A stretch of 64,000 nt of DNA. It comes from an uncultured Xylophilus sp. Lineage in GTDB: Bacteria; Pseudomonadota; Gammaproteobacteria; Burkholderiales; Burkholderiaceae_C. The translations under genes and the position numbers were made by a program. The stretch lies in contig CAJYQL010000064.1 of assembly GCA_913776965.1 (NCBI GenBank), positions 1 to 64,000 on the forward strand. Direction: 5' to 3'. The notes beneath the pieces were generated by a model. The model was not told the origin of the DNA and did no database searches. It saw only the letters and a program-made list of their open reading frames with translations. This document shows positions 24,816 through 33,820 of this stretch, one piece after another (position 1 is the stretch's first letter; every line of letters begins with the position of its first letter).

Positions 24816-27800
24816 ATGAACGCCCCCCTGCCCGACCACGTCCTGCGCGCCCTGCAGACCGCCACGCTCGACGACAAATACGCCCTCGACCACGGCCCCG
24901 CCTTCATGAGCGGCATCCAGGCGCTGGTCAAGCTGCCGATGCTGCAGCGCCTGCGCGATGCGAAACAGGGTAGGAACACCGCGGGCTTCATCAGCGGCTA
25001 CCGCGGCTCGCCGCTCGGCGGCTACGACCAGGCGCTGTGGAAGGCGTCGAAATACCTGCAGGCGCAGAACATCGTCTTCCAGCCCGGGGTGAACGAGGAA
25101 CTCGGCGCCACCGCCGTCTGGGGCACGCAGATGCTCGGCTACGCGCCGCAGGACGCCCGCAAGTTCGACGGCGTCTTCGGCATCTGGTACGGCAAGGGCC
25201 CGGGCGTGGACCGCTGCTCCGACGTGTTCAAGCATGCCAACATGGCCGGCACGACCGAATGGGGCGGCGTCATCGCGGTGGCAGGCGACGACCACATCAG
25301 TAAGAGCAGCACCGCCGCCCACCAGAGCGACCACATCTTCAAGGCCTGCGGCTCGCCGGTGTTCTTCCCGTCGACCGTGCAGGAGATCCTGGATCTCGGT
25401 ATCCACGCCTTCGCGCTCAGCCGCTTCTCGGGCGTCTGGTCGGGCCTGAAGACGATCCAGGAGATCGTCGAGTCGAGCGCCACCGCGATGATCGACCCGG
25501 ATCGGGTGAAGATCGTGACGCCCGAAGACTTCCAGATGCCGCCCGGCGGCCTGCACATCCGTTGGCCCGACGCGCCGCTGGAGCAGGAAGCCCGGCTGAT
25601 GCACTACAAGTGGTATGCGGCGCTGGCGTACATCCGGGCCAACCGGCTCAACCACAACGTGATCGAGGGGCCTAACGATCGCTTCGGCATCATGGCCAGC
25701 GGCAAGGCGTACAACGACACCCGCCAGGCGCTGATCGACCTCGGCCTCGACGACGCCACCTGCCGCCGGCTCGGCATCCGGGTGCACAAGGTCGGCGTGG
25801 TCTGGCCGCTGGAAGCGCAGCTGACCCGCGATTTCGCCACCGGCTTGCAGGAGATCCTGGTGGTCGAGGAGAAGCGCCAGGTCATCGAATACCAGCTGAA
25901 GGAAGAGCTCTACAACTGGCGCTCCGACGTCCGGCCCAACGTGGTGGGCAAGTTCGACGAGGGCGAGGTGCATGCGGCCGAGGGGTACTCCGGCGGCGAA
26001 TGGTCGATGCCCAACCCGACCTCCCACACGCTGCTGCGCGCCAACGCCGACCTGTCGCCCGCGCTGATCGCCCGCGCGATCGCCGCGCGGCTGAAGAAGA
26101 CCGGCCTGCTCGCCGCCGCCGGCGCCGACATGGCGGCCCGCATCGACGCGCAGCTCGCGGTGCTGGAGGCCAAGGAGCGCGCGATGCAGGTGCTGCACGT
26201 CGGCGGCGTGCAGGGCGCCGAGCGTACGCCCTGGTTCTGCTCGGGCTGCCCGCACAACACCAGCACCGTGGTGCCCGAAGGCTCCCGCGCGATGGGCGGC
26301 ATCGGCTGCCACTACATGGCGACCTGGATGGACCGCCAGACCATCGGCTTCACCCAGATGGGCGGCGAGGGCGTGCCCTGGGTCGGCCAGCAGCCGTTCC
26401 TGAAGGACACCCACATCTTCGCCAACCTGGGCGACGGCACCTACTTCCACAGCGGCCTGCTGGCGATCCGCCAGAGCATCGCCGCGGGCGTCAACATCAC
26501 CTACAAGATCCTCTACAACGACGCGGTCGCGATGACCGGCGGCCAGACCGTCGGCGAGCGGCCCGAGGGCCACAGCGTGCTGCAGATCGCCCAGAGCCTG
26601 CAGGCCGAGGGCGTCGCGAAGCTGGTGATCGTGAGCGACGAACCGGAGAAGTACGACGGCGTGCAGGTCGCCGGCAATCCGCGCGTCTACCACCGCGACG
26701 ACCTGGATGCGGTGCAGCGCGAGCTGCGCGAGACGCCCGGCACCACCGCCATGGTCTACGACCAGACCTGCGCCACCGAGAAGCGCCGGCGCCGGAAGCG
26801 CGGCACTGCGGTCGATCCCGCCAAGCGGGTGGTGATCAACGAGCTGGTCTGCGAGGGCTGCGGCGACTGCAGCGTGCAGAGCAATTGCCTGTCGGTCGAG
26901 CCGGTGGAGACGCCTTTCGGCCGCAAGCGCACCATCAACCAGAGCACCTGCAACAAGGACATGAGCTGCCTGAAGGGCTTCTGCCCGAGCTTCGTGACGG
27001 TGGAGGGTGGCCAGTTGAAGAAGAACAAGGGCAAGGGCGCCGCCGCACCGGCGCCCGCATCGCTCGGCGAGCTGCCGGAGCCGGCGCTGCCGGTGCTCGC
27101 CGCGGGCGGTGCACCCTGGGGCATCGTGGTCGCGGGCGTCGGCGGCACCGGCGTGATCACCATCGGCCAGCTGCTCGGCGTGGCCGCGCACCTGGAAGGC
27201 AAGGGCATCGTCACGCAGGATGCGGCCGGCCTCGCGCAGAAGGGCGGCGCCACCTGGAGCCACGTGCTGATCGGCGCGCAGCAGGACGACATCCGCACCA
27301 CCCGCGTCGGCACCGCCGCCGCTGACCTGGTGCTGGCCTGCGACCCGCTGGTCGCGGTGCACGACGAGACGCTGCAGCGCATGCGCGAGGGCCGCACCCA
27401 CGTCGCGCTCAACGGTCACGGCACGCCGACGGCGGCCTTCGTGCGCAATGCCGACTGGCAGAACCCGGCCGACGCCTGCGCTGCGCAGGTGGCGCGCGTG
27501 GTCGGCGCGGAGGCGGTCGGCGCCTTCGACGCGGACGCCGCCGCGACGCGGCTGATGGGCGACACACTCTACGTCAACCCGATGCTGCTCGGCTATGCCT
27601 GGCAGCGCGGCTGGATCCCGCTGTCGCTGGCAGCGCTGATGCGGGCGATCGAGCTGAACAACGTCGCGATCGAGGCCAACAAGACCGCCTTCGCCTGGGG
27701 CCGGCAGGCCGCCGTGCGGCCCGAAGCGGTGCGGGCGCTCGCCGAGCCGGGCCAGGTGATTGCCTTCACGCCGCGCGAAACGCTGGAGACGCTCGTCAAG

Positions 27801-28427
27801 CGCCGCGCCGCCTTCCTTGCCGACTACCAGAACGCCGCCTACGCCGCGCAGTACACCGCCTTCGTGGACCGGGTGCGGCAGGCCGAGGCACCGCTCGGCA
27901 AGACCGCGCTCGCCGAAGCGGTGGCGCGCGGCCTGTTCAAGCTGATGGCGTACAAGGACGAGTACGAGGTGGCGCGGCTGCACACCGACCGCAGCTTCCG
28001 CGACCGGATCGACGGCATGTTCGAAGGCGACTACACGCTGCACTACCACCTGGCGCCGCCGCTGCTTGCCAAGAAGGACGCGCAGGGCCGGCTGCAGAAG
28101 CGCAAGTTCGGACCCTGGATGCTGCGCGCCTTCGGCGTGCTGGCAGCGCTGCGCGGCCTGCGCGGCACCGCGCTCGACCCGTTCGGCTACACCCACGAGC
28201 GCCGCACCGAGCGGGCGCTGGTCGGCGAGTACCGGGCCGGCGTGGAGGAGCTGCTGACCACGCTCGACGCCGGCAACCATGCGCTGGCGCTGGAAATCGC
28301 CCGCCTGCCCGAGCAGATCAAGGGCTACGGCCATGTGAAGGAGCGCAACCTTGCCGCGGTGCGGCCGCGCTGGGAGGTGCTGCGCCAGCAGTGGCGCCAG
28401 CCGGCAGCGGACCGCCGGGCGGCCTGA
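24816..28427 (+). CDS. Indolepyruvate:ferredoxin oxidoreductase, fused IorA-IorB type
   Basis: 1203 residues. Start chosen at ATG 24816: GGAG at 24803-24806 gives 9-nt spacing, whereas the ATG at 24801 has no Shine-Dalgarno. A TPP/Fe-S enzyme that oxidatively decarboxylates aryl or branched 2-oxo acids to acyl-CoA using ferredoxin. Domains in order are an N-terminal pyrimidine-binding region (FISGYRGSPLGG), a TPP-binding region (LGDGTYFHSG ... NDAVAMTGGQ), a cysteine cluster CEGCGDC (C679, C682, C685, then C691) with SCLKGFCPSF, and a gamma domain (VAGVGGTGVITIG) plus a C-terminal extension. The three-in-one fusion is standard in proteobacteria. Likely role: aromatic amino acid degradation. 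Confidence 0.92.
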   Translation: MNAPLPDHVLRALQTATLDDKYALDHGPAFMSGIQALVKLPMLQRLRDAKQGRNTAGFISGYRGSPLGGYDQALWKASKYLQAQNIVFQPGVNEELGATAVWGTQMLGYAPQDARKFDGVFGIWYGKGPGVDRCSDVFKHANMAGTTEWGGVIAVAGDDHISKSSTAAHQSDHIFKACGSPVFFPSTVQEILDLGIHAFALSRFSGVWSGLKTIQEIVESSATAMIDPDRVKIVTPEDFQMPPGGLHIRWPDAPLEQEARLMHYKWYAALAYIRANRLNHNVIEGPNDRFGIMASGKAYNDTRQALIDLGLDDATCRRLGIRVHKVGVVWPLEAQLTRDFATGLQEILVVEEKRQVIEYQLKEELYNWRSDVRPNVVGKFDEGEVHAAEGYSGGEWSMPNPTSHTLLRANADLSPALIARAIAARLKKTGLLAAAGADMAARIDAQLAVLEAKERAMQVLHVGGVQGAERTPWFCSGCPHNTSTVVPEGSRAMGGIGCHYMATWMDRQTIGFTQMGGEGVPWVGQQPFLKDTHIFANLGDGTYFHSGLLAIRQSIAAGVNITYKILYNDAVAMTGGQTVGERPEGHSVLQIAQSLQAEGVAKLVIVSDEPEKYDGVQVAGNPRVYHRDDLDAVQRELRETPGTTAMVYDQTCATEKRRRRKRGTAVDPAKRVVINELVCEGCGDCSVQSNCLSVEPVETPFGRKRTINQSTCNKDMSCLKGFCPSFVTVEGGQLKKNKGKGAAAPAPASLGELPEPALPVLAAGGAPWGIVVAGVGGTGVITIGQLLGVAAHLEGKGIVTQDAAGLAQKGGATWSHVLIGAQQDDIRTTRVGTAAADLVLACDPLVAVHDETLQRMREGRTHVALNGHGTPTAAFVRNADWQNPADACAAQVARVVGAEAVGAFDADAAATRLMGDTLYVNPMLLGYAWQRGWIPLSLAALMRAIELNNVAIEANKTAFAWGRQAAVRPEAVRALAEPGQVIAFTPRETLETLVKRRAAFLADYQNAAYAAQYTAFVDRVRQAEAPLGKTALAEAVARGLFKLMAYKDEYEVARLHTDRSFRDRIDGMFEGDYTLHYHLAPPLLAKKDAQGRLQKRKFGPWMLRAFGVLAALRGLRGTALDPFGYTHERRTERALVGEYRAGVEELLTTLDAGNHALALEIARLPEQIKGYGHVKERNLAAVRPRWEVLRQQWRQPAADRRAA

Positions 28428-28438
28428 GGGTTGCGAGC

Positions 28439-28497
28439 CAAATCGGCCCGCAGCGCCCACGCTGCCTGCGCATGCTGCTATTGAAGATGTAGCAACG
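28439..28497 (+). repeat. Dispersed repeat family 1, copy B
   Basis: One of the clearest copies. It starts AAATCGGCCC, then GCAGCGC, a spacer, CTGCGCATG, and ends GCTGCTATTGAAGATGTAGC. The layout matches the copies at 32838, 44678, 51962 and 55459. It begins 11 nt after the ior stop and lies in the 216-nt gap before yajC. Confidence 0.7.
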
Positions 28498-28558
28498 GCG
28501 CCCCGATAGACCCCCGCTGCCTGCGGGTTCCCCGGGGCGTGCCGCAGGGGGCGCCGCA

Positions 28559-28564
28559 TACAAT
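28559..28564 (+). promoter_or_regulatory. Candidate -10 box for the yajC-sec operon
   Basis: TACAAT 79 nt before the yajC start. The rest of 28500-28640 is GC-rich inverted-repeat sequence (GGGGGTGCGGCGCC ... GGCGCCGCA), without a clear -35. Confidence 0.3.
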
Positions 28565-28643
28565 CCGCGGTTCGCCCCGGGGGTGCGGCGCCTGCTGCGC
28601 CCCCTAACCGGCTCCCCTGCGGAGCCCTCGTGGAGTCACCCCC

Positions 28644-28979
28644 GTGTTCATTTCTTCCGCTTTCGCCCAGGCCGCGCCGGCCGCTGCCCCTGCCGGCGGC
28701 ATGATGTCCTCGATCACCGGCATGCTGCCGCTGCTGCTGATGTTCGTCGTGCTGTATTTCGTGATGATCCGGCCGCAGATGAAGCGCCAGAAGGAGCACC
28801 GCGCGATGATCGAGGCGATCGCCAAGGGCGACGAAGTCGCGACCGCCGGCGGCATCATGGGCCGCGTCACCCAGCTCGCCGAAGGCAACGTGTCGATCCT
28901 GATCGCACCGAACGTCGAAGTGCAGATCCAGCGCAGCGCCATCGCGCAGGTGCTGCCCAAGGGCACGGTCAAAGTCTGA
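28644..28979 (+). CDS. yajC: Preprotein translocase accessory subunit YajC
   Basis: 111 residues from GTG 28644. One membrane helix (GMLPLLLMFVVLYFVMI) followed by the RPQMKRQKEHRAMIEA basic segment and a small beta domain (GDEVATAGGIMGRV), all standard for YajC. It associates with SecDF at the Sec translocon. First gene of yajC-secD-secF. Confidence 0.95.
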   Translation: MFISSAFAQAAPAAAPAGGMMSSITGMLPLLLMFVVLYFVMIRPQMKRQKEHRAMIEAIAKGDEVATAGGIMGRVTQLAEGNVSILIAPNVEVQIQRSAIAQVLPKGTVKV

Positions 28980-28990
28980 CCCCCCGTTTC

Positions 28991-29070
28991 TTGCTCACTT
29001 CGTGTAGCCGAATCCCCCCCTTCCAGGGGGGCGACACCGGCGGACCGGCGAAGCCGGCTCCGCGGTGTCC
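28991..29070 (+). repeat. Intergenic repeat family 2, copy A (yajC-secD)
   Basis: Shares with 31006-31083 the blocks CACTTCGTGT-(A/G)-GCCG, a C-run/G-run hairpin, (G/A)ACACC-(G/A)-GCGG, CCGGC-(G/A)-AAGCCGG and TCCGCGGTGT. The ends (ACACC / GGTGT) and the inner CCGGC / GCCGG are inverted repeats, so the RNA can fold. It lies inside the operon between yajC and secD. Confidence 0.8.
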
Positions 29071-29131
29071 CTGGTAGGGGCAGACGCTCCGCCATGTGTC
29101 CTGCGCCGCGGCGCCAACAGGTCCACGCATC

Positions 29132-30991
29132 ATGAACCGCTATCCCGTCTGGAAGTACACGATCCTGGTGATCGTGCTGCTCGTGGGCATCCTCTTCACC
29201 CTGCCCAATTTCTTCGGCGAGGCGCCGGCCGTGCAAGTCTCGGCGGCCAAGACCGCGGTGAAGGTCGACGAGGCGACCCGCGGCCGCGTCGAGGAGACGC
29301 TGAAGGCCGCCGGCCTGCCCGCCGACGGCGTGACGCTCGACGGCAATTCGGTGCGCGCCCGCTTCGCGACGCCCGACGACCAGCTGCGCGCCCGCGACGC
29401 GATCCAGCGTGCGCTGGTGCCGGACGCGAACGATCCGTCGTACATCGTCGCGCTCAACCTGATCTCGCGGTCGCCCGCCTGGCTGACCGCCATCGGCGCG
29501 GTGCCGATGTACCTGGGCCTGGACCTGCGCGGCGGCGTGCACTTCATGCTGCAGGTCGACATGGCCGCGGCGCTCGACAAGAAGGCCGAGTCCTTCGCCG
29601 GCGACCTGCGCAGCCTGCTGCGCGACAAGAACATCCGCCACGGCGGCATCGCCCGCGACGGCCAGACGATCACCGTCGCGGTGCGCGACGACGCCACCGC
29701 CACCGCGGTGCGCAACGTGTTCGCCGACAGCCTGCCCGACCTGGCCGTGACGGCCTCCGGCGAAGGTGCCGACCAGCGCCTGGTCGCCCGCATCAAGCCC
29801 GAGGCGGTGCGCAAGGTGCAGGACCAGGCGCTCAAGCAGAACATCACCACACTGCACAACCGGATCAACGAACTCGGCGTGGCCGAGCCGGTCATCCAGC
29901 AGCAGGGCCTGGACCGCATCGTGGTGCAGTTGCCCGGCGTGCAGGACACCGCCAAGGCCAAGGACATCCTGGGCCGCACTGCCACGCTGGAAGTGCGCAT
30001 GGTCGACGAAGGCGGCGAGGCGCGCGCGGCCGAGCGCAATGCCGGCGCGGTGCCGTTCGGCTCCGAGAAATACCTGGAGCGCAGCGGCGCACCGCTGGTC
30101 GTGAAGAAGCAGGTCGTGCTGACCGGCGAGAACCTGACCGACGCCCAGCCCGGCTTCGACAGCCAGACCCAGGAGCCGACCGTCAACCTCACGCTCGACG
30201 CCAAGGGCGCCCGCATCTTCCGCGACGTGACCCGCGAGAACATCGGCAAGCGCATGGCGATCATCCTGTTCGAGAAGGGCAAGGGCGAGGTCGTGACCGC
30301 GCCGGTGATCCGCTCGGAAATCTCCGGCGGCCGGGTGCAGATCTCCGGCCGCATGACCTCGGTCGAGGCCAACGACACCGCGCTGCTGCTGCGTGCCGGC
30401 TCGCTCGCCGCCCCGATGGAGATCATCGAGGAGCGCACCATCGGCCCGAGCCTGGGCGCCGACAACATCTCCCGCGGCTTCCACAGTGTGGCCTGGGGCC
30501 TGGCGGCGATCGCCGTCTGCATGTGCGTGTACTACGCCTTCTTCGGCGTGATCTCGAGCATCGCGCTGCTGGTCAACGTGGCGCTGCTGGTGGCGCTGCT
30601 GTCGATGCTGCAGGCGACCCTCACGCTGCCGGGCATCGCCGCCATGGCGCTGGCGCTCGGCGTGGCGATCGACTCCAACGTGCTGATCAACGAGCGCATC
30701 CGCGAGGAACTGCGCAACGGCGCCTCGCCGCAGGCGGCGATCCACGCCGGCTACGAGCGGGCCTGGGCGACCATCCTGGACTCCAACGTGACGACGCTGA
30801 TCGCCGGCCTGGCCCTGCTGGCCTTCGGCTCCGGCCCGGTACGCGGCTTCGCGGTGGTGCACTGCATCGGCATCCTGACCAGCATGTTCTCGGCCGTGTT
30901 CTTCTCGCGCGGACTGGTGAACCTCTGGTACGGCCGCCGCAAGAAGCTCAAGAGCGTGTCGATCGGCACCGTCTGGAAACCCGAGACATGA
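29132..30991 (+). CDS. secD: Protein translocase subunit SecD
   Basis: 619 residues from ATG 29132 (MNRYPVWKY, the usual SecD opening); the in-frame ATG at 29096 falls in repeat-derived sequence and is rejected. TM1 is followed by the large periplasmic P1 domain with LGLDLRGGVHF, then the C-terminal RND-type membrane domain with ALALGVAIDSNVLINERIRE. SecD works with SecF, using proton motive force to pull exported proteins through SecYEG. Length is normal for betaproteobacteria. Confidence 0.97.
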   Translation: MNRYPVWKYTILVIVLLVGILFTLPNFFGEAPAVQVSAAKTAVKVDEATRGRVEETLKAAGLPADGVTLDGNSVRARFATPDDQLRARDAIQRALVPDANDPSYIVALNLISRSPAWLTAIGAVPMYLGLDLRGGVHFMLQVDMAAALDKKAESFAGDLRSLLRDKNIRHGGIARDGQTITVAVRDDATATAVRNVFADSLPDLAVTASGEGADQRLVARIKPEAVRKVQDQALKQNITTLHNRINELGVAEPVIQQQGLDRIVVQLPGVQDTAKAKDILGRTATLEVRMVDEGGEARAAERNAGAVPFGSEKYLERSGAPLVVKKQVVLTGENLTDAQPGFDSQTQEPTVNLTLDAKGARIFRDVTRENIGKRMAIILFEKGKGEVVTAPVIRSEISGGRVQISGRMTSVEANDTALLLRAGSLAAPMEIIEERTIGPSLGADNISRGFHSVAWGLAAIAVCMCVYYAFFGVISSIALLVNVALLVALLSMLQATLTLPGIAAMALALGVAIDSNVLINERIREELRNGASPQAAIHAGYERAWATILDSNVTTLIAGLALLAFGSGPVRGFAVVHCIGILTSMFSAVFFSRGLVNLWYGRRKKLKSVSIGTVWKPET

Positions 30992-31005
30992 GCACGCCCC
31001 CAGGC

Positions 31006-31083
31006 TTGCCCACTTCGTGTGGCCGCCAACCCCCTCGCCGGGGGCAACACCAGCGGCCCGGCAAAGCCGGTTCCGCGGTGTTC
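31006..31083 (+). repeat. Intergenic repeat family 2, copy B (secD-secF)
   Basis: Second copy of the element at 28991-29070, with the same order of blocks and conserved inverted repeats: AACACC / GGTGTT and CCGGC-AAA-GCCGG. It separates secD from secF by a 138-nt gap, although the two genes are usually adjacent. Confidence 0.8.
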
Positions 31084-31129
31084 GCTGAAATGAATGCAGG
31101 GCGGCACCCGCACCCCATCAAGGAATAGC

Positions 31130-32092
31130 ATGGAATTCTTCCGTATCCGCCGCGACATCCCGTTCATGCGCCATGCGGTGATCCTGAACGCGGTCTCGAT
31201 CCTGACCTTCGTTGCCGCCGTCTTCTTCCTGTTCCACCGCGGGCTGCACCTGTCGGTGGAATTCACCGGCGGCACGGTGATGGAAGTCACCTATTCGCAG
31301 CCGGCCGACCTGGAAAAGGTGCGCGCCACCGTCGCGGGCCTGGGCTACCAGGACGTGCAGGTGCAGAACTTCGGCAATGCGCGCGACGTGATCATCCGCC
31401 TGCCGGTGCAGAAGGGCACGACTTCAGCCCAGCAGAACGAGCGCGTCATCGCCGCGCTGAAGGCCGACACCGCGGCCGGCCCCGACGCCACGCTGCGCCG
31501 CACCGAATTCGTCGGCCCGCAGGTCGGCGAGGAGCTCGCCGCCGACGGTCTGAAGGCGCTGGCGATGGTGGTGGTCGGCATCATGGTCTACCTGGCGTTC
31601 CGCTTCGAATGGAAGTTCGCCGTTGCCACCGTGCTGGCCAACCTGCACGACGTGGTGATCATCCTGGGCTTTTTCGCCTTCTTCCAGTGGGAGTTCTCGC
31701 TCGCGGTGCTGGCCGCGGTGCTGGCGGTGCTGGGCTACTCGGTCAACGAGTCGGTCGTGATTTTCGACCGGGTGCGCGAGACCTTCCGCCGCCAGCGCCG
31801 GATGGATACCGAGGCGGTGATCAACCACGCGATCACCTCCACCATCAGCCGGACCATCATCACCCACGGCTCGACGCAGCTGATGGTGCTGTCGATGTTC
31901 TTCTTCGGCGGCCAGACGCTGCACTACTTCTCGCTGGCCCTGACCATCGGCATCCTGTTCGGCATCTACTCGTCCTGCTTCGTGGCTGCCGCCATCGCCA
32001 TGTGGCTGGGCGTGAAGCGCGAGGACCTGGTGAAGGCGCCGCCGAAGAAGGAAGGCGAGGCGGGCGACCCCAACGCCGGCGCGCAGGTCTGA
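31130..32092 (+). CDS. secF: Protein translocase subunit SecF
   Basis: 320 residues from ATG 31130, with AGGA at 31121-31124; an in-frame ATG at 31094 lacks this. It carries the SecF opening (MEFFRIRRDIPFM), the SVEFTGGTVMEV motif, and the C-terminal helices with SVNESVVIFDRVRE. The charged cytoplasmic tail ends EGEAGDPNAGAQV. Partner of SecD in the preceding gene. Confidence 0.97.
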   Translation: MEFFRIRRDIPFMRHAVILNAVSILTFVAAVFFLFHRGLHLSVEFTGGTVMEVTYSQPADLEKVRATVAGLGYQDVQVQNFGNARDVIIRLPVQKGTTSAQQNERVIAALKADTAAGPDATLRRTEFVGPQVGEELAADGLKALAMVVVGIMVYLAFRFEWKFAVATVLANLHDVVIILGFFAFFQWEFSLAVLAAVLAVLGYSVNESVVIFDRVRETFRRQRRMDTEAVINHAITSTISRTIITHGSTQLMVLSMFFFGGQTLHYFSLALTIGILFGIYSSCFVAAAIAMWLGVKREDLVKAPPKKEGEAGDPNAGAQV

Positions 32093-32097
32093 ACGCC

Positions 32098-32544
32098 ATG
32101 CGCAGCGTCTTCCACCTCGCGATCCACGTCCGCGACCTCGACGCGGCCCGCGACTTCTACGGCCGCATCCTCGGCTGCACCGAAGGCCGCAGCACCGACA
32201 CCTGGGTGGACTTCGACTTCTTCGGCCACCAGCTGTCGCTGCACCTCGGCGAGCCCTTCGCCACCGCCAGCACCGGGCGCGTCGGCGACAAGCTGGTGCC
32301 GATGCCGCACTTCGGCATCGTGCTGCTGCTGCCCGACTGGCTCGCGATGGCCGAGCGGCTGCAGGCCGCCGGCACCGACTTCGTGCTGGCTCCGCAGGTG
32401 CGCTTCGAGGGCGAGCCGGGCGAGCAACGCACCATGTTCTTCCTCGACCCGTTCGGCAATCCGATCGAGGTGAAGGGCTTCAAGAGCTGGGACGCGGTGT
32501 ATGAGAGCACCCCCCGGCTTATCACGCCGCTGCGCGGCGTGTAA
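32098..32544 (+). CDS. VOC family (glyoxalase/dioxygenase fold) protein
   Basis: 148 residues starting 5 nt after secF. A single vicinal-oxygen-chelate unit: RSVFHLAIHVRDLDAARDFYG at the start (metal-ligand His), PHFGIVL in the middle and FLDPFGNPIEVKGF at the end (ligand Glu). Substrate unknown; similar proteins are annotated as glyoxalase/bleomycin-resistance type. The last 11 residues (TPRLITPLRGV) and the stop codon are provided by repeat family 3, so the ancestral C-terminus probably ended near FKSWDAVYE. Confidence 0.85.
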   Translation: MRSVFHLAIHVRDLDAARDFYGRILGCTEGRSTDTWVDFDFFGHQLSLHLGEPFATASTGRVGDKLVPMPHFGIVLLLPDWLAMAERLQAAGTDFVLAPQVRFEGEPGEQRTMFFLDPFGNPIEVKGFKSWDAVYESTPRLITPLRGV

Positions 32545-32573
32545 CGCCACCCCCTGAGGGGGAGACCCCGCCT
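32511..32573 (+). repeat. Repeat family 3, copy A
   Basis: Matches the reverse complement of 47737-47801 along its length: CCCCGGCTT-x-TCACGCCGCTGC, then a CGTGTAA block, CGCCACCCCC, GAGGGGGAG and CCCCGCC. Contains the CCCCCTGAGGGGG hairpin, which may help end transcription after the VOC gene. Confidence 0.75.
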
Positions 32574-32642
32574 GCCGCCGGGAGACCCGTCGTCGGCGGG
32601 TGGCTGAAATATGGCTGCGCTTGACCGTCCCGCTGTGGCAAA

Positions 32643-33806
32643 TCAGGCCCGCGCCACGCGCTGGAACAGGCCGCCGGCGACGCGGACCACCCGGTCGTCG
32701 AGTTCGAGTTCCAGCAGCCGCACCTGCAATTCGGCGGTCGGGATGCCGGTCCGGGCCACCAGCGCATCGAGGCCGACGACGTCCCAGCCCAGGGCGTCGA
32801 GCAGCGGATCGTCGCCGTCCGCTGCAATTTGAGAGGGTTTTGGGCCTCCAGCGCACGTTCCGCCTGCGCCATCCGCTATCGAAATGGTAGCAGCGGGCAG
32901 CCGCAGTTCCTCCCGCACGTCCTGCGCCGACTCGACCAGCTTGGCGCCCTGGCGGATCAGCGCATGGCAGCCGCGCGACTGCGGGTTGTGGATCGAGCCC
33001 GGGATCGCGAAGACCTCCTTGCCCTGCTCGACCGCGCACTGGGCGGTGATCAGCGACCCGGACGGCTGTGCCGCCTCGACCACCAGCGTGCCGAGCGACA
33101 GGCCGGCGATCAGCCGGTTGCGCTTGGGGAAGTTCGCAGCGAGCGGCGGCGTGCCGATCGGGTATTCGCTCACCAGCAGGCCCTCGGCCGCGATGCGGCG
33201 GGCGAGCGCCAGATGGCGGCGCGGATACACCCGGTCGAGCCCGGTGCCGACCACGGCGATGGTCGCCGGCCCGGTGCCGCCACCGGCGGCGGCCGCACCC
33301 TCCAGCGCGCCTTCGTGCGCCGCGGCGTCGATCCCCAGCGCCAGGCCCGAGACGACCGCGAGCCCTTCGGTCGCGAAATGCCGCGCGAAGGCATGGGCGT
33401 TCTGCGCGCCCTGCGGGGTGGGATGGCGGGTGCCGACGATCGCGATCGCCGTGGCCGGCGGCAGCCGGTTGCCCATCAGGTAGAGCGCCACCGGCGGGTC
33501 GGCCATCGCGAGCAGGGCCGGCGGATAGGCCGGATCGCCCAGCGGCGCGAAGCGGCGGGCGGGGCCGCCGTCGCCGGCGCCCTGCAGCCAGGTCCAGGTC
33601 GCCTCGACCAGCGCCGCATGGCCGAGGGGCGGCGCGCGCAGGGCCCGCACCTGGGCCGGTCCGATCACTGCGCCGAGCGCCGCATCCGTCGCATCGAACA
33701 CCGCCGGCGGCAGGCCGAAGGCCGCCAGCAGTCGGCGCACCGACACCGGCCCGAGGCCCGGTGTCTCGGTCAGCCGCAGCCAGTCCGCGAGTTCGTCGCG
33801 CTCCAC
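32643..33806 (-). CDS. dprA: DNA processing protein DprA
   Basis: 387 residues from GTG 33806, 14 nt after the upstream LysM gene stop. DprA loads RecA on incoming single-stranded DNA during natural transformation. It has an N-terminal helical domain, a Rossmann-like core with VGTRHPTPQGAQNA and VVSGLALGIDAAAHEGAL, RNRLIAGLSLGTLVVEA, and a C-terminal winged-helix domain (LLDALGWDVVGLDALVARTG). Residues about 305-323, between core and winged helix, are encoded by a family-1 repeat and use atypical codons (ATA, CAA, AAA, TCT). The frame is intact and the insert lies in a linker, so function is probably kept. Confidence 0.93.
   Translation of the reverse strand: MERDELADWLRLTETPGLGPVSVRRLLAAFGLPPAVFDATDAALGAVIGPAQVRALRAPPLGHAALVEATWTWLQGAGDGGPARRFAPLGDPAYPPALLAMADPPVALYLMGNRLPPATAIAIVGTRHPTPQGAQNAHAFARHFATEGLAVVSGLALGIDAAAHEGALEGAAAAGGGTGPATIAVVGTGLDRVYPRRHLALARRIAAEGLLVSEYPIGTPPLAANFPKRNRLIAGLSLGTLVVEAAQPSGSLITAQCAVEQGKEVFAIPGSIHNPQSRGCHALIRQGAKLVESAQDVREELRLPAATISIADGAGGTCAGGPKPSQIAADGDDPLLDALGWDVVGLDALVARTGIPTAELQVRLLELELDDRVVRVAGGLFQRVARA
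32838..32893 (+). repeat. Dispersed repeat family 1, copy C (inside dprA)
   Basis: TTTTGGGCCTCCAGCGC, spacer, CCTGCGCC, then GCTATCGAAATGGTAGC. This has the family layout and lies antisense to, and in frame within, dprA. Its AT-richness stands out against flanking coding sequence. Confidence 0.75.
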
Positions 33807-33820
33807 GGCGGATGCTCCGC

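Noticed and set aside
24207..28799. Open antisense frame of about 1,530 codons opposite the indolepyruvate oxidoreductase gene
   Set aside because: It mirrors the plus-strand gene and comes from high GC at third codon positions. Only its final part (24207-24686) is real, encoding the Lrp-type regulator.
29096..29131. Upstream in-frame ATG for secD
   Set aside because: Adds 12 residues from repeat-linked sequence. The family's usual start is ATG 29132.
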